Positions 54,511 to 64,000 are shown, numbered from the stretch's first letter. The stretch: DNA of 64,000 bases from Terrabacter sp. MAHUQ-38 (GCF_014518425.1 NZ_JACVCU010000002.1:558001-622000), one strand, 5' to 3'. Notes: a model not told the origin generated them from the sequence alone. Program-made: numbers and translations.

Positions 54511-56058
54511 CTACTGGAGCTTGGCGAGGATGAGCTCGCGGGCCTTGCCGGCATCGGCCTGGCCCTTCATCTCCTTCATGACCTGCCCGATGAGCGCGCC
54601 GGCGGCCTGCACCTTGCCGTCGCGGATCTTTGCGGCGACGTCGGGGTTGGTCTCGATGACCTTGTCGACGGCGGCCTCGAGGGCGCCGTCGTCCTTGACC
54701 AGCTCGAGCCCGCGCGCGTCGGCGACCGCGGTCGGCGTGCCCTCCCCGGCGAGCACGCCGTCGAGCACCTGCCGCGCCATCGAGTCGTTGAGCCGACCCG
54801 ACGTGACGAGTGCGTCGAGCTCTGCGACGTGCGCGGGGGTGAAGCCCAGCGCGGCTGCATACGTGACGATGTCCTGGCCCTCGGCGTTCGCGCGGCGCGA
54901 CGGCTCACCGAGCCACCACTTCTTCGCCGCGCCCGCACTCGCGCCCGCGGCGACGGTCTCCTCGATGAGCTCGACCGCTCCTGCGTTCATCACGTCGCGC
55001 ATCTCGAGGTCGCTGTACCCCCAGTCGGACTGGAGCCGCTTGCGGCGCTGTCCGGGAGGCTCGGGCAGGGTGGCACGCAGCGCCTCGACCATCTCGCGGG
55101 TCGGCGCGACGGGCACGAGGTCGGGCTCCGGGAAGTAGCGGTAGTCCTCGGCATCGGACTTCACGCGGCCCGACGTCGTGATGCCGGTGTCCTCGTGCCA
55201 GTGCCGGGTCTCCTGCAGGACCGAGCCGCCGGCGTCGAGGATCGCCGCGTGGCGGGAGATCTCGTAACGCACGGCGCGCTCGACCGAGCGCAGCGAGTTG
55301 ACGTTCTTCGTCTCGGTGCGCGTGCCCAAGGGGACGGCGAGCTGCTCGCTGCTCAGCGGGTCGCCGACCTTCGGGCGGAGCGACACGTTGGCGTCGCAGC
55401 GCATCGAGCCCTGCTCCATCTTCACGTCGCTGACGTCGAGGGCCCGCAGCAGGTCACGCAGGGCGGAGACGTACGCCTTGGCGACCTCGGGTGCGCGCTC
55501 CCCCGCCCCGACCATCGGCTTCGTGACGATCTCGATGAGCGGGATGCCGGCGCGGTTGTAGTCGACGAGGGAGTGGTCGGCGCCGTGGATGCGGCCGGTG
55601 GCACCGCCGATGTGCAGCGACTTGCCGGTGTCCTCCTCCATGTGGGCGCGCTCGATCTCGACCCGGTAGATGCTGCCGTCCTCGAGCTCCACGTCGAGGT
55701 ACCCGCCGTAGGCGATGGGCTCGTCGTACTGCGAGGTCTGGAAGTTCTTCGGCATGTCCGGGTAGAAGTAGTTCTTCCGGGCGAAGCGACACCACTCGGC
55801 GATCTCGCAGTTGAGGGCGAGGCCGATGCGCATGGCCGACTCGACTGCTTTCTCGTTGACGACGGGCAGGGCGCCCGGCAGGCCGAGGCAGACCGGGCAG
55901 ACCTGCGAGTTCGGCTCGGCGCCGAACCCGGTGGGGCAGCCGCAGAACATCTTCGTGGCCGTGTGCAGCTCGACGTGGACCTCGAGGCCCATGACGGGGT
56001 CGAACTTCGCCATGGCCTCGTCGTAGTCCATGACGGCGTCAGTCGCGACAGCGGTCAT
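54511..56058 (-). CDS. gatB: Aspartyl/glutamyl-tRNA(Asn/Gln) amidotransferase subunit B
   Basis: Kinase and tRNA-binding subunit of GatCAB, which converts Glu-tRNA(Gln) (and Asp-tRNA(Asn)) to the amide. 515 aa; the N-terminal catalytic cradle has [20 protein letters not shown] and the Zn-binding C-x-C...C-P-V-C group, [23 protein letters not shown], and [10 protein letters not shown]. The C-terminal YqeY-like tail is [14 protein letters not shown] 56058 follows AAGGGAG; it lies 1 bp after the gatA stop. Confidence 0.98.
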   Translation of the reverse strand: MTAVATDAVMDYDEAMAKFDPVMGLEVHVELHTATKMFCGCPTGFGAEPNSQVCPVCLGLPGALPVVNEKAVESAMRIGLALNCEIAEWCRFARKNYFYPDMPKNFQTSQYDEPIAYGGYLDVELEDGSIYRVEIERAHMEEDTGKSLHIGGATGRIHGADHSLVDYNRAGIPLIEIVTKPMVGAGERAPEVAKAYVSALRDLLRALDVSDVKMEQGSMRCDANVSLRPKVGDPLSSEQLAVPLGTRTETKNVNSLRSVERAVRYEISRHAAILDAGGSVLQETRHWHEDTGITTSGRVKSDAEDYRYFPEPDLVPVAPTREMVEALRATLPEPPGQRRKRLQSDWGYSDLEMRDVMNAGAVELIEETVAAGASAGAAKKWWLGEPSRRANAEGQDIVTYAAALGFTPAHVAELDALVTSGRLNDSMARQVLDGVLAGEGTPTAVADARGLELVKDDGALEAAVDKVIETNPDVAAKIRDGKVQAAGALIGQVMKEMKGQADAGKARELILAKLQ

Positions 56059-56059
56059 G

Positions 56060-57598
56060 TCAGGCTCCCTTCGCAGCAGCGACGCCACCCAGCTCGGGTG
56101 CGCGGTCGAGGATCGGACCGCCCCAGCGGTCGACGAGTGCGGCCTCGAGGGCGGCGCCCACCGAGTAGAGGCGCTCGTCCTTCGTGGCCGGCGCGAGGAT
56201 CTGGATGCCGGCGGGCAGACCGTCCTCGTCGGCGAGGCCCGACGGGATCGACATGCCGGGCACCCCCGCGAGGTTGGCGGGGATCGTCGCGATGTCGTTG
56301 AGGTACATGGCCATCGGGTCCTCGAGCTTGTCGCCGAGCTTGAACGCCGTCGTCGGCGCGGTCGGGCTGACGAGCACGTCGACCTGCTCGTACGCGTTGG
56401 CGAAGTCCTGCGCGATGAGCGCGCGGACCTTCTGGGCCGAGCCGTAGTACGCGTCGTAGTAGCCGGAGCTGAGGGCGTACGTGCCGAGGATGATCCGGCG
56501 CTTGACCTCGGGACCGAAGCCCGCGTCGCGCGTGGCTGCCATGACCTGCTCGGCGCTCGGGTCGTCGACGCCGTCGGGCAGCACGCGAAGGCCGTAGCGC
56601 ATCGCGTCGAACTTCGCGAGGTTGCTCGAGGCCTCGCTCGGCAGGATGAGGTAGTACGCGGCGAGGGCGTAGTCGAAGTTGGGGCAGCTGACCTCGACGA
56701 CCTCGGCCCCGAGCTCCTCGAGAAGGGCCACGGACTCGTCGAAACGGGCGCGCACGCCTGGCTGGTAGCCCTTGCCGCCGAGCTCCTTGACGACGCCGAC
56801 GCGCATGCCGCGCACATCGGCGGCCCGCGCAGCCTCGACGACCGGGGGCACCGGAGCGTCGATCGAGGTGGAGTCCATCGGGTCGTGGCCGCCCATGACG
56901 GCGTGCAGCAGCGCCGTGTCGAGGACCGTGCGGCCACACGGGCCGGCCTGGTCGAGCGAGCTCGCGAGGGCGACGAGACCGTAGCGCGAGACGCCGCCGT
57001 AGGTCGGCTTCGTGCCGACCGTCGCCGTCACCGCCGCGGGCTGGCGGATCGAGCCACCCGTGTCGGTCCCGGTCGCGAGCGGGGCCTGGAACGAGGCGAG
57101 CACCGAGCTCGAGCCACCGCCCGAACCGCCGGGGATGCGCTCGAGGTCCCACGGGTTGCGGGATGGGCCGTACGCGGAGTGCTCGGTCGAGGAACCCATC
57201 GCGAACTCGTCCATGTTCGTCTTGCCGATGATCGGCAGGCCCGCCTCACGCAGCTTCGTGACGACGGTCGCGTCGTAGGGCGGGATCCACCCTTCGAGGA
57301 TCTTGCTGCCGCACGTCGTGGGCAGGCCCTTCGTCGTCATGACGTCCTTGACGGCGATGGGCACGCCGGCGAGGGCGCTGAGGCTCTCACCGGCGCCGCG
57401 GCGCTCGTCGATCGCGCGCGCCTGGGCGAGGGCGCCCTCCGCGTCGACGTGGAGGTACGCGTGCACCTGGCCGTCGACGGCGGCGATGCGGTCGAGGTGC
57501 GCCTGGGTCACCTCGACGGACGAGACCGCCTTGGTCGCGAGCGCGTCGGCCAGGGCGGCGGCGGTGGCCCGGGTCAGGTCGGTTGGCAGGTCGGTCAC
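56060..57598 (-). CDS. gatA: Aspartyl/glutamyl-tRNA(Asn/Gln) amidotransferase subunit A
   Basis: Glutaminase subunit that frees ammonia for GatB. 512 aa with the amidase signature: the Ser-cisSer-Lys triad is in [22 protein letters not shown] and [13 protein letters not shown], with [13 protein letters not shown] 57598 is the start. It is 106 bp from gatC in the same operon. Confidence 0.97.
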   Translation of the reverse strand: MTDLPTDLTRATAAALADALATKAVSSVEVTQAHLDRIAAVDGQVHAYLHVDAEGALAQARAIDERRGAGESLSALAGVPIAVKDVMTTKGLPTTCGSKILEGWIPPYDATVVTKLREAGLPIIGKTNMDEFAMGSSTEHSAYGPSRNPWDLERIPGGSGGGSSSVLASFQAPLATGTDTGGSIRQPAAVTATVGTKPTYGGVSRYGLVALASSLDQAGPCGRTVLDTALLHAVMGGHDPMDSTSIDAPVPPVVEAARAADVRGMRVGVVKELGGKGYQPGVRARFDESVALLEELGAEVVEVSCPNFDYALAAYYLILPSEASSNLAKFDAMRYGLRVLPDGVDDPSAEQVMAATRDAGFGPEVKRRIILGTYALSSGYYDAYYGSAQKVRALIAQDFANAYEQVDVLVSPTAPTTAFKLGDKLEDPMAMYLNDIATIPANLAGVPGMSIPSGLADEDGLPAGIQILAPATKDERLYSVGAALEAALVDRWGGPILDRAPELGGVAAAKGA

Positions 57599-57704
57599 GT
57601 CGTTGCCTTCGGGTTCGGTTCTGCTGCAAGAGGTTCGTGATGCCCGTGAGGGCGGCGTATGCCGGGTGCTCGGCCCGACGGCATTCGCAGGCTGCGGTGG
57701 TGGC

Positions 57705-58001
57705 TCAGTCCTCGTCGAGGATGCGCGGCACGGAGAAGCGCTGCATCTCGGCCTCCGGGGCGCCGGCGAGCGCGGCCTCGGCGCCGAGGCTCGGACGCAC
57801 CACGTCGGGGCGGGTCACGTTGGTCAGCGGCATCGGGTGCGACATCGGGGCCACGCCGTCGGTCGGGGCCTGCTGGACCTTGGCCACGGACTCGAGGATG
57901 ACCGACAGCTCACCCACCATGCGGTCGAGCTCGGCGTCGGAGAGCTCGATGCGGGCGAGGCCGGCCAGATGGGCTACGTCTTCGCGGGACAGGGAGGACA
58001 T
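57705..58001 (-). CDS. gatC: Aspartyl/glutamyl-tRNA(Asn/Gln) amidotransferase subunit C
   Basis: Small subunit that stabilises GatA; 98 aa with [20 protein letters not shown], the S-V-I-L-E-S-V motif, and [11 protein letters not shown] 58001 is 7 bases after TAGACT (58009-58014, minus) and so leaderless. The 106-bp gap before gatA is long for a coupled operon and contains no recognisable terminator. Confidence 0.95.
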   Translation of the reverse strand: MSSLSREDVAHLAGLARIELSDAELDRMVGELSVILESVAKVQQAPTDGVAPMSHPMPLTNVTRPDVVRPSLGAEAALAGAPEAEMQRFSVPRILDED

Positions 58002-58159
58002 GCGGGCCAGTCTATGGGGCCGACGGAACCGAACCGACCACGTGCCCGGGTGGCCGATGCGGTCGAACTCGGGCGGGTCGGGGCGTGTCCCGGGACGGGG
58101 TTCGCTCGTTGGGCACGGCAGAGCAATGGACCGGTCCGGGACAGCCAAGGAGACCCTCG

Positions 58160-58696
58160 ATGACGAGCCCCGCCAGCACGACGAAGACCACGCCCACCGA
58201 CGGTGCCGCCTCCGCGGAGCAGCCGACCGGAGGACAGCCCACCATCGCTGAGCCCGGCGGCACCCCCGCGAGTGAGCCCCCGGACAGGCCGGCGAGCCAG
58301 CCGACGGACCGCGCCGCCGCCAAAGCCGAGAAGGGCCGGCCTTCACCCGACCTGCGCGCCGGCGCGCGTCGGGCCGCGTCCCTCACGCGCACCGGCGTGG
58401 CCCGAGTGCGGACCGTGCTCGGTGAGCTGGTGTGGCTCGCCTGCCTGCTCGCAGCGACGGCGCTGCTGCTCGGTGCGGTGCTCGTCGTTCTCGAGGCGAA
58501 CACCAGCAACGCGCTCGTCGAGGCGGTCCTGCGCGCGGCGGACTGGGCCGACCTCGGGGTCTTCAGCCGCGATGCCGGGGTCAAGCAGTTCACCGGCGAG
58601 GGCGCCGTCGTCAGGAACGCGGTCGTCAACTGGGGTCTCGGTGCGCTCGCCTGGCTCGTCGCCGGCCGCATCGCCCGACGCATTCTCACTCCCTGA
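58160..58696 (+). CDS. Hypothetical membrane protein
   Basis: 178 residues: a Pro/Thr/Ala-rich hydrophilic N-terminus (about 85 residues), a strong membrane helix (WLACLLAATALLLGAVLVVL) and a shorter second hydrophobic segment near the C-terminus (V-N-W-G-L-G-A-L-A-W-L-V). No known family is recognised. ATG 58160 follows AAGGAG. It is divergent from gatC and convergent with livM. Confidence 0.75.
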   Translation: MTSPASTTKTTPTDGAASAEQPTGGQPTIAEPGGTPASEPPDRPASQPTDRAAAKAEKGRPSPDLRAGARRAASLTRTGVARVRTVLGELVWLACLLAATALLLGAVLVVLEANTSNALVEAVLRAADWADLGVFSRDAGVKQFTGEGAVVRNAVVNWGLGALAWLVAGRIARRILTP

Positions 58697-58726
58697 TGTC
58701 GTCCGCTTCCTCGACCCGCCCGGGGG

Positions 58727-59746
58727 TCAGTCGCGCGTCCTGCGACGTCGGTCGAGCACGTAGCGGCGCAGGACGTTGCGGCCGGTACCCCAGATGCCGT
58801 GGCGGAAGAGCAGGACGATGAGCACGAAGATCGTCCCGGTGATGAGGCCGATGCCCTCGAAGCCCGAGCTCGCGAGGTAGTCCTCCAGCGACACCACCAC
58901 GCCCGCGCCGGCGAGGCCGCCCCACAGGGTGCCGATGCCGCCGAGCACCGTGACGAGCACGACCTTGCCCGACGTCGTCCACATCAGCTCCTGGAGCGAG
59001 GCGAACTGGTGGCTGATCGCGAAGACGCCACCCGCCAGGCCCGCGAGTCCGGCCGAGATGACGAACGCCTTGATCTTGTACCTCTCGACGTCGTAGCCCA
59101 GGGCGCGGGCGCGAGCCGGGTTGTCGCGCACGGCCGTCAGGACGCGCCCGAAAGGCGAGTTGACGACCCGCCAGGCCAGGAGCACGCCGAGCAGGATCAG
59201 CGCGGCGCCGACGTAGTAGAAGTAGAAGGAGTCCGTCTCGACGGGCTCGATGGCGAAGAAGCTCTTCGGGATGCCCTGCAGGCCGTTCTCGCCACCGGTC
59301 AGCGCACGGGCCTGGTTGGCGATGAAGTACAGCATCTGCGCGAACGCGAGGGTGACCATCGCGAAGTAGATACCGGTGCGCCGCACCGACAGGTAGCCGA
59401 TCGGCCACGCGATGACCATCGAGAAGACGGCGCCACCCAGGACCGCGACGGGGAACGGCACGCCCCAGTGGGTCGCGATGAGGCCGGTGCAGTACGCCGA
59501 GCCGCCCCAGAACGCGGCGTGCCCGAAGCTGAGCAGGCCGGTGAAGCCGAGGAGCAGGTCGACGCTGATGGCGAAGAGCCCCCAGCAGAGGATGTCCATG
59601 GCGACCGGCGGGTAGATCCAGTACGGCAGCAGCACGGCGACCGCGAGACCGCCGAGCAGCATGACGTAGCGCAGCGGGCCCCGCCGCGACAGGACCGAGG
59701 GCTGGGCCAGGTCGACGTCGACCTTTCCGGTCATCTGCTCGCTCAT
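58727..59746 (-). CDS. livM: Branched-chain amino acid ABC transporter permease LivM
   Basis: 339-residue inner-membrane permease with about 8-10 helices (family BPD_transp_2) and the conserved L-L-L-G-F-T-G-L-L-S-F-G-H-A-A-F and RDNPARARALGYDV segments that contact the ATPases. It overlaps livH by 4 bp (ATGA). Last gene in the transporter operon. Confidence 0.93.
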   Translation of the reverse strand: MSEQMTGKVDVDLAQPSVLSRRGPLRYVMLLGGLAVAVLLPYWIYPPVAMDILCWGLFAISVDLLLGFTGLLSFGHAAFWGGSAYCTGLIATHWGVPFPVAVLGGAVFSMVIAWPIGYLSVRRTGIYFAMVTLAFAQMLYFIANQARALTGGENGLQGIPKSFFAIEPVETDSFYFYYVGAALILLGVLLAWRVVNSPFGRVLTAVRDNPARARALGYDVERYKIKAFVISAGLAGLAGGVFAISHQFASLQELMWTTSGKVVLVTVLGGIGTLWGGLAGAGVVVSLEDYLASSGFEGIGLITGTIFVLIVLLFRHGIWGTGRNVLRRYVLDRRRRTRD

Positions 59747-60612
59747 GCGATCTCCTCCCGTCCGAAGAGCCCCGAGGGCCGGACGAGGACGACGAGCGCC
59801 ATCAGCACGAAGATGACGATCTGGGCGTACGTGGGGGCGTAGGCGATGCCGTAGGCCTCGACGAGCCCCACGAGGAAGCCTGCGACCACCGCCCCGAGGA
59901 TGCTGCCGAGGCCGCCGATGACGACGACCGCGAACAGGACGATGATGAAGTTGCTGCCCATCTCGGCCGTGATGGCGCGCGTCGGCGCGGCGAGGACGCC
60001 GGCAAGGCCCGCGAGCGCGATGCCGAAGCCGAACACCGGCGTCACCCAGCGCCCGACGTTGATGCCCAGGGCCCGGGTGCGCTCGGGCGCCTCGGTCGCC
60101 GCGCGCACGATCATCCCGATGCGCGTCCTCGTCAGGGCCAGGCCCACGCCGACGCAGACGACGACCGAGAACACGCAGGCGAAGATCGCGTACACCGACA
60201 GGTTGACGCTGCCGATCGTCACCTGGCCGCCGAGCCCCGCGGGGATCTCGTACGGCAGGCCCGAGACGCCGTACCGCTGCTTGACGGCCTCGACGAGGAT
60301 CAGGGTCAGGCCGAACGTGAGCAGGAAGTTGTAGAGCGGGTCGAGGGCCAGGAGCCAGCGCACGAGCAGCCGCTCCATGAGCACGCCGAAGCCGTACATG
60401 AGGATCGGCACGACGAGCAGCGCGACCCAGAACCCGACGTGCAGCTCGGCGAGGAGCACGGCGGAGATGACGGCACCGAGCATGTAGCAGGCGCCGTGGG
60501 AGAAGTTGACGACGCCGAGGACGCCGAAGATGACGGCCAGGCCCAGCGCCGACAGGGCGTAGAAGCCTCCGGCGGCGAGCCCCTGGAGCGTGTACTGGAT
60601 GAACTCGCTCAT
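59743..60612 (-). CDS. livH: Branched-chain amino acid ABC transporter permease LivH
   Basis: 289 residues, about 8 helices; the family blocks are G-L-A-A-G-G-F-Y-A-L-S-A-L-G-L, VNFSHGACYMLGA and the coupling-helix T-E-A-P-E-R-T-R-A-L-G-I-N. Its ATG 60612 shares one base with the stop of the binding-protein gene (TGATG). The frame is open upstream only as antisense-like shadow over livJ. Confidence 0.94.
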   Translation of the reverse strand: MSEFIQYTLQGLAAGGFYALSALGLAVIFGVLGVVNFSHGACYMLGAVISAVLLAELHVGFWVALLVVPILMYGFGVLMERLLVRWLLALDPLYNFLLTFGLTLILVEAVKQRYGVSGLPYEIPAGLGGQVTIGSVNLSVYAIFACVFSVVVCVGVGLALTRTRIGMIVRAATEAPERTRALGINVGRWVTPVFGFGIALAGLAGVLAAPTRAITAEMGSNFIIVLFAVVVIGGLGSILGAVVAGFLVGLVEAYGIAYAPTYAQIVIFVLMALVVLVRPSGLFGREEIA

Positions 60613-61856
60613 CAGCTCATCGAGCAGGCGGGGTTTGCCTCGCCGTACGCCTCGGCGGCGGGGATGGTCTTGACGATCTGCTCGTAGTCCCACTCCTCGG
60701 GTGCGGAGCTCTTGACCTTGGCGAGGTAGACGTCGTGGGTCACGGCGTGGTCGGCCTTGCGGATCTCGCCGTTGCGCAGGAACACGTCGTTGATCTTCTT
60801 GCCCTCGAGCGTGCCGACGACCTTGTCGGCGTCGTCGGTGCCGGCCGTCTGGACGGCCTCGAGGTAGTTCATCGCGGCCGAGTAGTTGGCGGCGTGGGCG
60901 AAGGACGGTCGCGTGTTCGTCTTCTGCTTGAAGCGGTCGGCCCACTTCTTGTTCTGCTCGTCGAAGTTCCAGTACCACGCGTCGGTGAACTGCGTGCCGG
61001 CGAACTGGTCGACGCCCAGCGAGTGGATGTCGGTGATGAACATCAGGCCGACGGCGAGCTGGACCTTGCCCTTGAGCGGGCTCTGGTTGAACTGCTTGAC
61101 GAAGTTGATGAGGTCGCCGCCGGCGTGCATCGAGCCGACGACCTTCGGGTTGCCCTCGCCGGCCTTCGTGATGAAGGTCGCGAAGTTGTCGCTCGGGAAC
61201 GGCGAGGCGATCGACTCGCCGACGGAGCCGCCGGCACCGGTGACCTCCTTGGTGAAGGACTTGTTCATGTCCTGCCCGAACGCGTAGTCGGGGTAGACGA
61301 TGTTCCAGGAGGTGCCGCCCTCCTTCGTGATCGTGCCCGCCGTGCCACGGGCGAGGACGGCGGTGTTGTACGCCCAGTGGAAGGTGTACCTGTTGCAGCT
61401 CGCGCCCGTCAGCGCCGTCGTGCCGGCGCCGATGTTGATGTACAGCTTCTTCTTGTTCTTCGCCTGGGTCGCGACGGCGAGCGCGGCGGCGGAGTTCGGC
61501 ACGTCGAGGATGATGTCGGCCTTCTGCCGGTCGTACATCTCCTGCGCCTTGGAGTTGGCGATGTCGGCCTTGTTCTGGTGGTCGGCCGTGACCACCTCGA
61601 TGGTGTTGGCGACGGCCTTGTCGCCGTACTTGGCCTTGTAGTCCTCGATGGCCAGCTCGATGGCCGTCTTCGAGTTGGGCCCGGAGAGGTCCTTGTAGAC
61701 GCCGGACTGGTCGTTGAGCAGGCCGATGACGACCTTGTCGTCGGTGAGCTTGCTCGAGCCGCCGGACTGCGGACCGCCGGCGCCGCCGCACGCGGCGAGC
61801 GCGAGTGAGGCGGTCGCGGCGATCGCGACGGAGCCCTGGACTGTCCTGCTTCGCAT
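60612..61856 (-). CDS. livJ: Branched-chain amino acid ABC transporter substrate-binding lipoprotein
   Basis: 414-residue periplasmic-binding (type I) lipoprotein: signal peptide with L-A-A-C at residues 20-23, then VVIGLLNDQSGVYKDLSGPNS and the two-lobe fold with N-I-V-Y-P-D-Y-A-F-G. It catches the substrate outside the membrane. Whether that is Leu/Ile/Val or another amide or amino acid cannot be told. The ATG has GGAGGGG upstream. Between livF and this gene lies a tandem repeat array. Confidence 0.92.
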   Translation of the reverse strand: MRSRTVQGSVAIAATASLALAACGGAGGPQSGGSSKLTDDKVVIGLLNDQSGVYKDLSGPNSKTAIELAIEDYKAKYGDKAVANTIEVVTADHQNKADIANSKAQEMYDRQKADIILDVPNSAAALAVATQAKNKKKLYINIGAGTTALTGASCNRYTFHWAYNTAVLARGTAGTITKEGGTSWNIVYPDYAFGQDMNKSFTKEVTGAGGSVGESIASPFPSDNFATFITKAGEGNPKVVGSMHAGGDLINFVKQFNQSPLKGKVQLAVGLMFITDIHSLGVDQFAGTQFTDAWYWNFDEQNKKWADRFKQKTNTRPSFAHAANYSAAMNYLEAVQTAGTDDADKVVGTLEGKKINDVFLRNGEIRKADHAVTHDVYLAKVKSSAPEEWDYEQIVKTIPAAEAYGEANPACSMS

Positions 61857-61872
61857 GTCCCCTCCTGGGGTT

Positions 61873-61934
61873 GTGACGGGGTGTGACGGGGTGTGACGGG
61901 TGTGACGGGTGTGACGGGTGTGACGGGTGTGACG
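61873..61934. repeat. Minisatellite of GTGACGGGT units between livF and livJ
   Basis: Seven units of 9-10 bp: two 10-bp units (TGTGACGGGG) and then 9-bp units (TGTGACGGG). On the operon (minus) strand it reads CCCGTCACA and ends 17 bp before the livJ start codon, close to its ribosome site (GGAGGGG). The rest of the 144-bp gap has no feature. Confidence 0.9.
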
Positions 61935-62000
61935 AGAGGGCGGGCGCGCCGCCGTGGTGGCGTGGGATGCCGGTGGGCCGCGGGCCGGCGGTGGCGGGCG

Positions 62001-62780
62001 CTACATCCCGAGGTAGGTGAGCAGCTCGCCCTCGCGAGCCGTGAAGTCGTCGTTGCCGAGGTGCTCGACGACCTGGCCCTGTGCGAGCAGGTAGTGCCGG
62101 TCGGCCACCGTCGAGGCGAACTTCACGTTCTGCTCGACGAGGAGCACCCCGACCCCCTGCCCCTTGATCTCGCGGATGATCTCGCCGATGCGCTGGACGA
62201 TGACGGGCGCGAGACCCTCGCTCGGTTCGTCGAGCAGCAGCAGGCGCGAGCCCATCCGCAGGACGCGGGCCATGGCGAGCATCTGCTGCTCACCGCCCGA
62301 CAGCTTCGTGCCGGGGAAGTCGCGGCGTTCGTGGAGGACCGGGAAGAACTCGTAGACCCGCTCGATGGGCCACGCGTCGGGGTGCACCACCGGTGGCAGC
62401 AGGAGGTTCTCGGCGACGGTGAGGCTCGCGTAGATTCCGCGGTCGTCGGGCACCCAGCCGATGCCGGCGCGGGCCCGGGCGTCGGCGGACCTCCTGCCGA
62501 GGTCGGCGCCGTCGAGGCTGATCGTTCCCTGCATCTGCGGGTGCAGGCCCATGACGGAGCGCAGCAGCGTCGTCTTGCCTGCGCCGTTGCGGCCGACGAG
62601 CGTGACGACCTCGCCCGGGGCGACGTCGATACTGACGTCCGACAGGACGCGCGCCTCGCCGTACCAGGCGGACAGGCCGGTCACCTCGAGCATCCGCGAA
62701 CGGCGCTCTGCCGCAGGCGCGCTCGCCGTCGCGGTCCTCGCGCCGGCGCTGCTCGCGGTGCTGGTCGTGTCGTCAGTCAT
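62001..62780 (-). CDS. livF: Branched-chain amino acid ABC transporter ATP-binding protein LivF
   Basis: 259 residues; Walker A GRNGAGKTT, signature LSGGEQQMLAMAR, Walker B LLLLDEPSEGLAP and the switch His replaced in LLVEQN as usual in LivF. A roughly 28-residue Ser/Ala/Thr-rich extension precedes the conserved start (M-L-E-V-T). It overlaps livG by 8 bp. Confidence 0.95.
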   Translation of the reverse strand: MTDDTTSTASSAGARTATASAPAAERRSRMLEVTGLSAWYGEARVLSDVSIDVAPGEVVTLVGRNGAGKTTLLRSVMGLHPQMQGTISLDGADLGRRSADARARAGIGWVPDDRGIYASLTVAENLLLPPVVHPDAWPIERVYEFFPVLHERRDFPGTKLSGGEQQMLAMARVLRMGSRLLLLDEPSEGLAPVIVQRIGEIIREIKGQGVGVLLVEQNVKFASTVADRHYLLAQGQVVEHLGNDDFTAREGELLTYLGM

Positions 62781-63537
62781 GGGTGGCTCCCAGGTATGCC
62801 GTGATGACCCGATCGTCGGCGCGCACCTGCTCGTAGGGCCCCTCCGCGAGCACCTGCCCCGACTGGAGCACCGTGACCCGGTCGGCGAGGGAGCCGACGA
62901 CGTGCATGTTGTGGTCGACGAGGACGACCGTGCGTCCGACGGCGAGCTGCTTGACGAGCGCGATGGTGCGGTCGACGTCCTCGATGCCCATGCCCGCGGT
63001 GGGCTCGTCGAGGAGCAGCAGCTTGGGGTCGAGTGCCATGGCGATGGCCAGCTCGAGCGCGCGCTTCTGGCCGTACGCGAGCGATGATGCGGGCGCTCCG
63101 GCGCGGTCCGCGAGCCCGACCTGCTCGAGCAGGTCCATCGCGCGGTTCCGGAACACCGCCAGGCGCGTGACCGAGCGCCACCACTGCTTCCCCATGCCGG
63201 TCGGGCTCGCGAGTGCGAGCTCGAGGTGCTCGGCCAGGCTCATGGCCTCGAAGAGGCTGGTGATCTGGAAGGAGCGGGCGATGCCGAGCGGGGCGATCTG
63301 CTCGGGCGCGCGGCCGGTGATGTCCTGACCGTCGAAGAGGACGGTGCCCGAGGTCGGTGACAGGAAGCCGGTGAGGAGGTTGAAGAGCGTGGTCTTGCCG
63401 GCTCCGTTGGGCCCGACGAGGGCATGGACCGTGCCGCGGGCCACGGACAGGTCGACGTCCCAGACCGCCCGGAAACCGCGGAACTCCTTGGTCAGGGCTC
63501 TGGTCTCGAGCAACGGGGTACCCGTCAAGACCTGCAC
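62773..63537 (-). CDS. livG: Branched-chain amino acid ABC transporter ATP-binding protein LivG
   Basis: 254 residues; Walker A GPNGAGKTT, the LivG-specific insert A-R-S-F-Q-I-T-S-L-F, signature-like S-S-L-A-Y-G-Q-K-R-A-L-E-L-A (Y-G-Q instead of S-G-G-Q) and Walker B LLLLDEPTAGM. GTG 63537 directly abuts GAGGAG, so TTG 63528, nine bases later, is a better-spaced alternative start. First gene of the operon; a TAGGCT -10 lies at 63631-63636 (minus). Confidence 0.94.
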   Translation of the reverse strand: MQVLTGTPLLETRALTKEFRGFRAVWDVDLSVARGTVHALVGPNGAGKTTLFNLLTGFLSPTSGTVLFDGQDITGRAPEQIAPLGIARSFQITSLFEAMSLAEHLELALASPTGMGKQWWRSVTRLAVFRNRAMDLLEQVGLADRAGAPASSLAYGQKRALELAIAMALDPKLLLLDEPTAGMGIEDVDRTIALVKQLAVGRTVVLVDHNMHVVGSLADRVTVLQSGQVLAEGPYEQVRADDRVITAYLGATHD

Positions 63538-63849
63538 CTCCTCGTGCGTCGCGCTGAGTCAGCGGTTCGCCGACCTGGCGGCCGGCGATGGTTGCCTTGC
63601 TGGTTCCGGCGGAACCGGAAACTTCGGGCAAGCCTAGGAGGGCGGCACGGCGAAAGGACGGTGGGGACCCACACACCTGTCGTGGTTCTGTGGGGTGGGC
63701 ACACATGAGGGCGTAGAAGCACCCGGCCGCGGAGGGAACGAGCACGGAACGGGGTCAGGACGGAGACGGAACGGGGTCAGGACGGGGACGGAACGGGGTC
63801 GGAACGGGGACGGAACGGGGTCAGGACAGAGTCTTTGGGATCGGTCGGC
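63538..63849. other. Non-coding spacer between livG and ligA
   Basis: 312 bp without a gene. It contains the livG -10 (63631-63636, minus), a hairpin GGTTCC/GGAACC near 63602-63616 and a GC-rich tandem repeat array (63746-63828). No conserved reading frame is seen. Confidence 0.8.
63746..63828. repeat. Tandem 11-bp/22-bp repeats downstream of ligA
   Basis: Units of GGAACGGGGTC and the longer GGAACGGGGTCAGGACGGGGAC alternate about five times with small changes (GAGAC for GGGAC). The array lies just past the ligA stop. Confidence 0.85.

Positions 63850-64000
<151 letters not shown>

Noticed and set aside
61873-61934. Possible CRISPR array
   Set aside because: Units of 9-10 bp are directly tandem with no spacers, and no cas genes are near.

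Overview
The window is a contiguous piece of a high-GC actinobacterial chromosome. Genes are densely packed with GTG/TTG starts, and many start codons lie only 6-9 bases after a TANNNT -10 box with no Shine-Dalgarno sequence. The enzymes and gene order (cofC/fbiD, hup, leuD, leuC, IclR regulator, gltX, FAH-family gene, leuB, serA, ilvC, ilvN, ilvB, gatB, gatA, gatC, ligA) match from memory the Mycobacterium tuberculosis Rv2983-Rv3014 region. Composition and the inserted accessory genes suggest a member of Micrococcales, perhaps Intrasporangiaceae; the family assignment is a guess. There is no rRNA, insertion sequence, prophage or CRISPR array.

Layout. 1-9.2 kb: a truncated PlsC-type acyltransferase, a coenzyme F420 guanylyltransferase (cofC/fbiD) with a fused cold-shock-like tail, a histone-like HU protein with a Lys/Ala repeat tail, leuCD divergent from an NdgR/LtbR-type regulator over a 25-bp palindrome, an L,D-transpeptidase lipoprotein, an F420-dependent glucose-6-phosphate dehydrogenase, and a DUF4188 gene divergent from a MerR regulator. 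9.3-17 kb: tRNA-Glu, tRNA-Gln, a HAD hydrolase, an acetyltransferase, gltX, a FAH-family enzyme, a SagB-like oxidoreductase and small accessory genes. 17-21.6 kb: a complete bioBAFD operon divergent from a TetR (BioQ-like) repressor. 21.7-30.3 kb: citramalate synthase behind a candidate attenuator, then a six-gene operon for gamma-glutamylated amine or amino-alcohol breakdown. 30.4-45.1 kb: branched-chain amino acid and serine genes (ilvE, leuB, serA, ilvC, ilvN, ilvB, ilvD) with interspersed unrelated genes. 45-54.4 kb: accessory genes, including a YhgE/Pip-like membrane protein with a degenerate ABC ATPase. 54.5-64 kb: gatCAB, a branched-chain-type ABC transporter (livGFJHM) and the 3' end of ligA.

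How the genes work together. Branched-chain amino acid metabolism dominates: citramalate synthase, acetohydroxyacid synthase, reductoisomerase, dehydratase, isopropylmalate isomerase and dehydrogenase, the transaminase and an uptake system are all present; only leuA is missing from the window. Three very short, apparently leaderless peptide ORFs rich in Leu/Val/Ile precede cimA, ilvB and (at a distance) leuB. The first two are followed by intrinsic terminators, so they look like attenuators. A second theme is indirect Gln-tRNA synthesis: gltX, tRNA-Glu, tRNA-Gln and gatCAB are all here and no glutaminyl-tRNA synthetase is seen. A third is F420, with one biosynthetic and one user enzyme.

The least ordinary items are the leader-peptide set, the gamma-glutamyl pathway operon lacking an amine oxidase, a 102-bp multi-arm palindromic element upstream of ilvE, a CofC-cold-shock fusion, and a strongly recurring heptamer (GGCATAC/GTATGCC).
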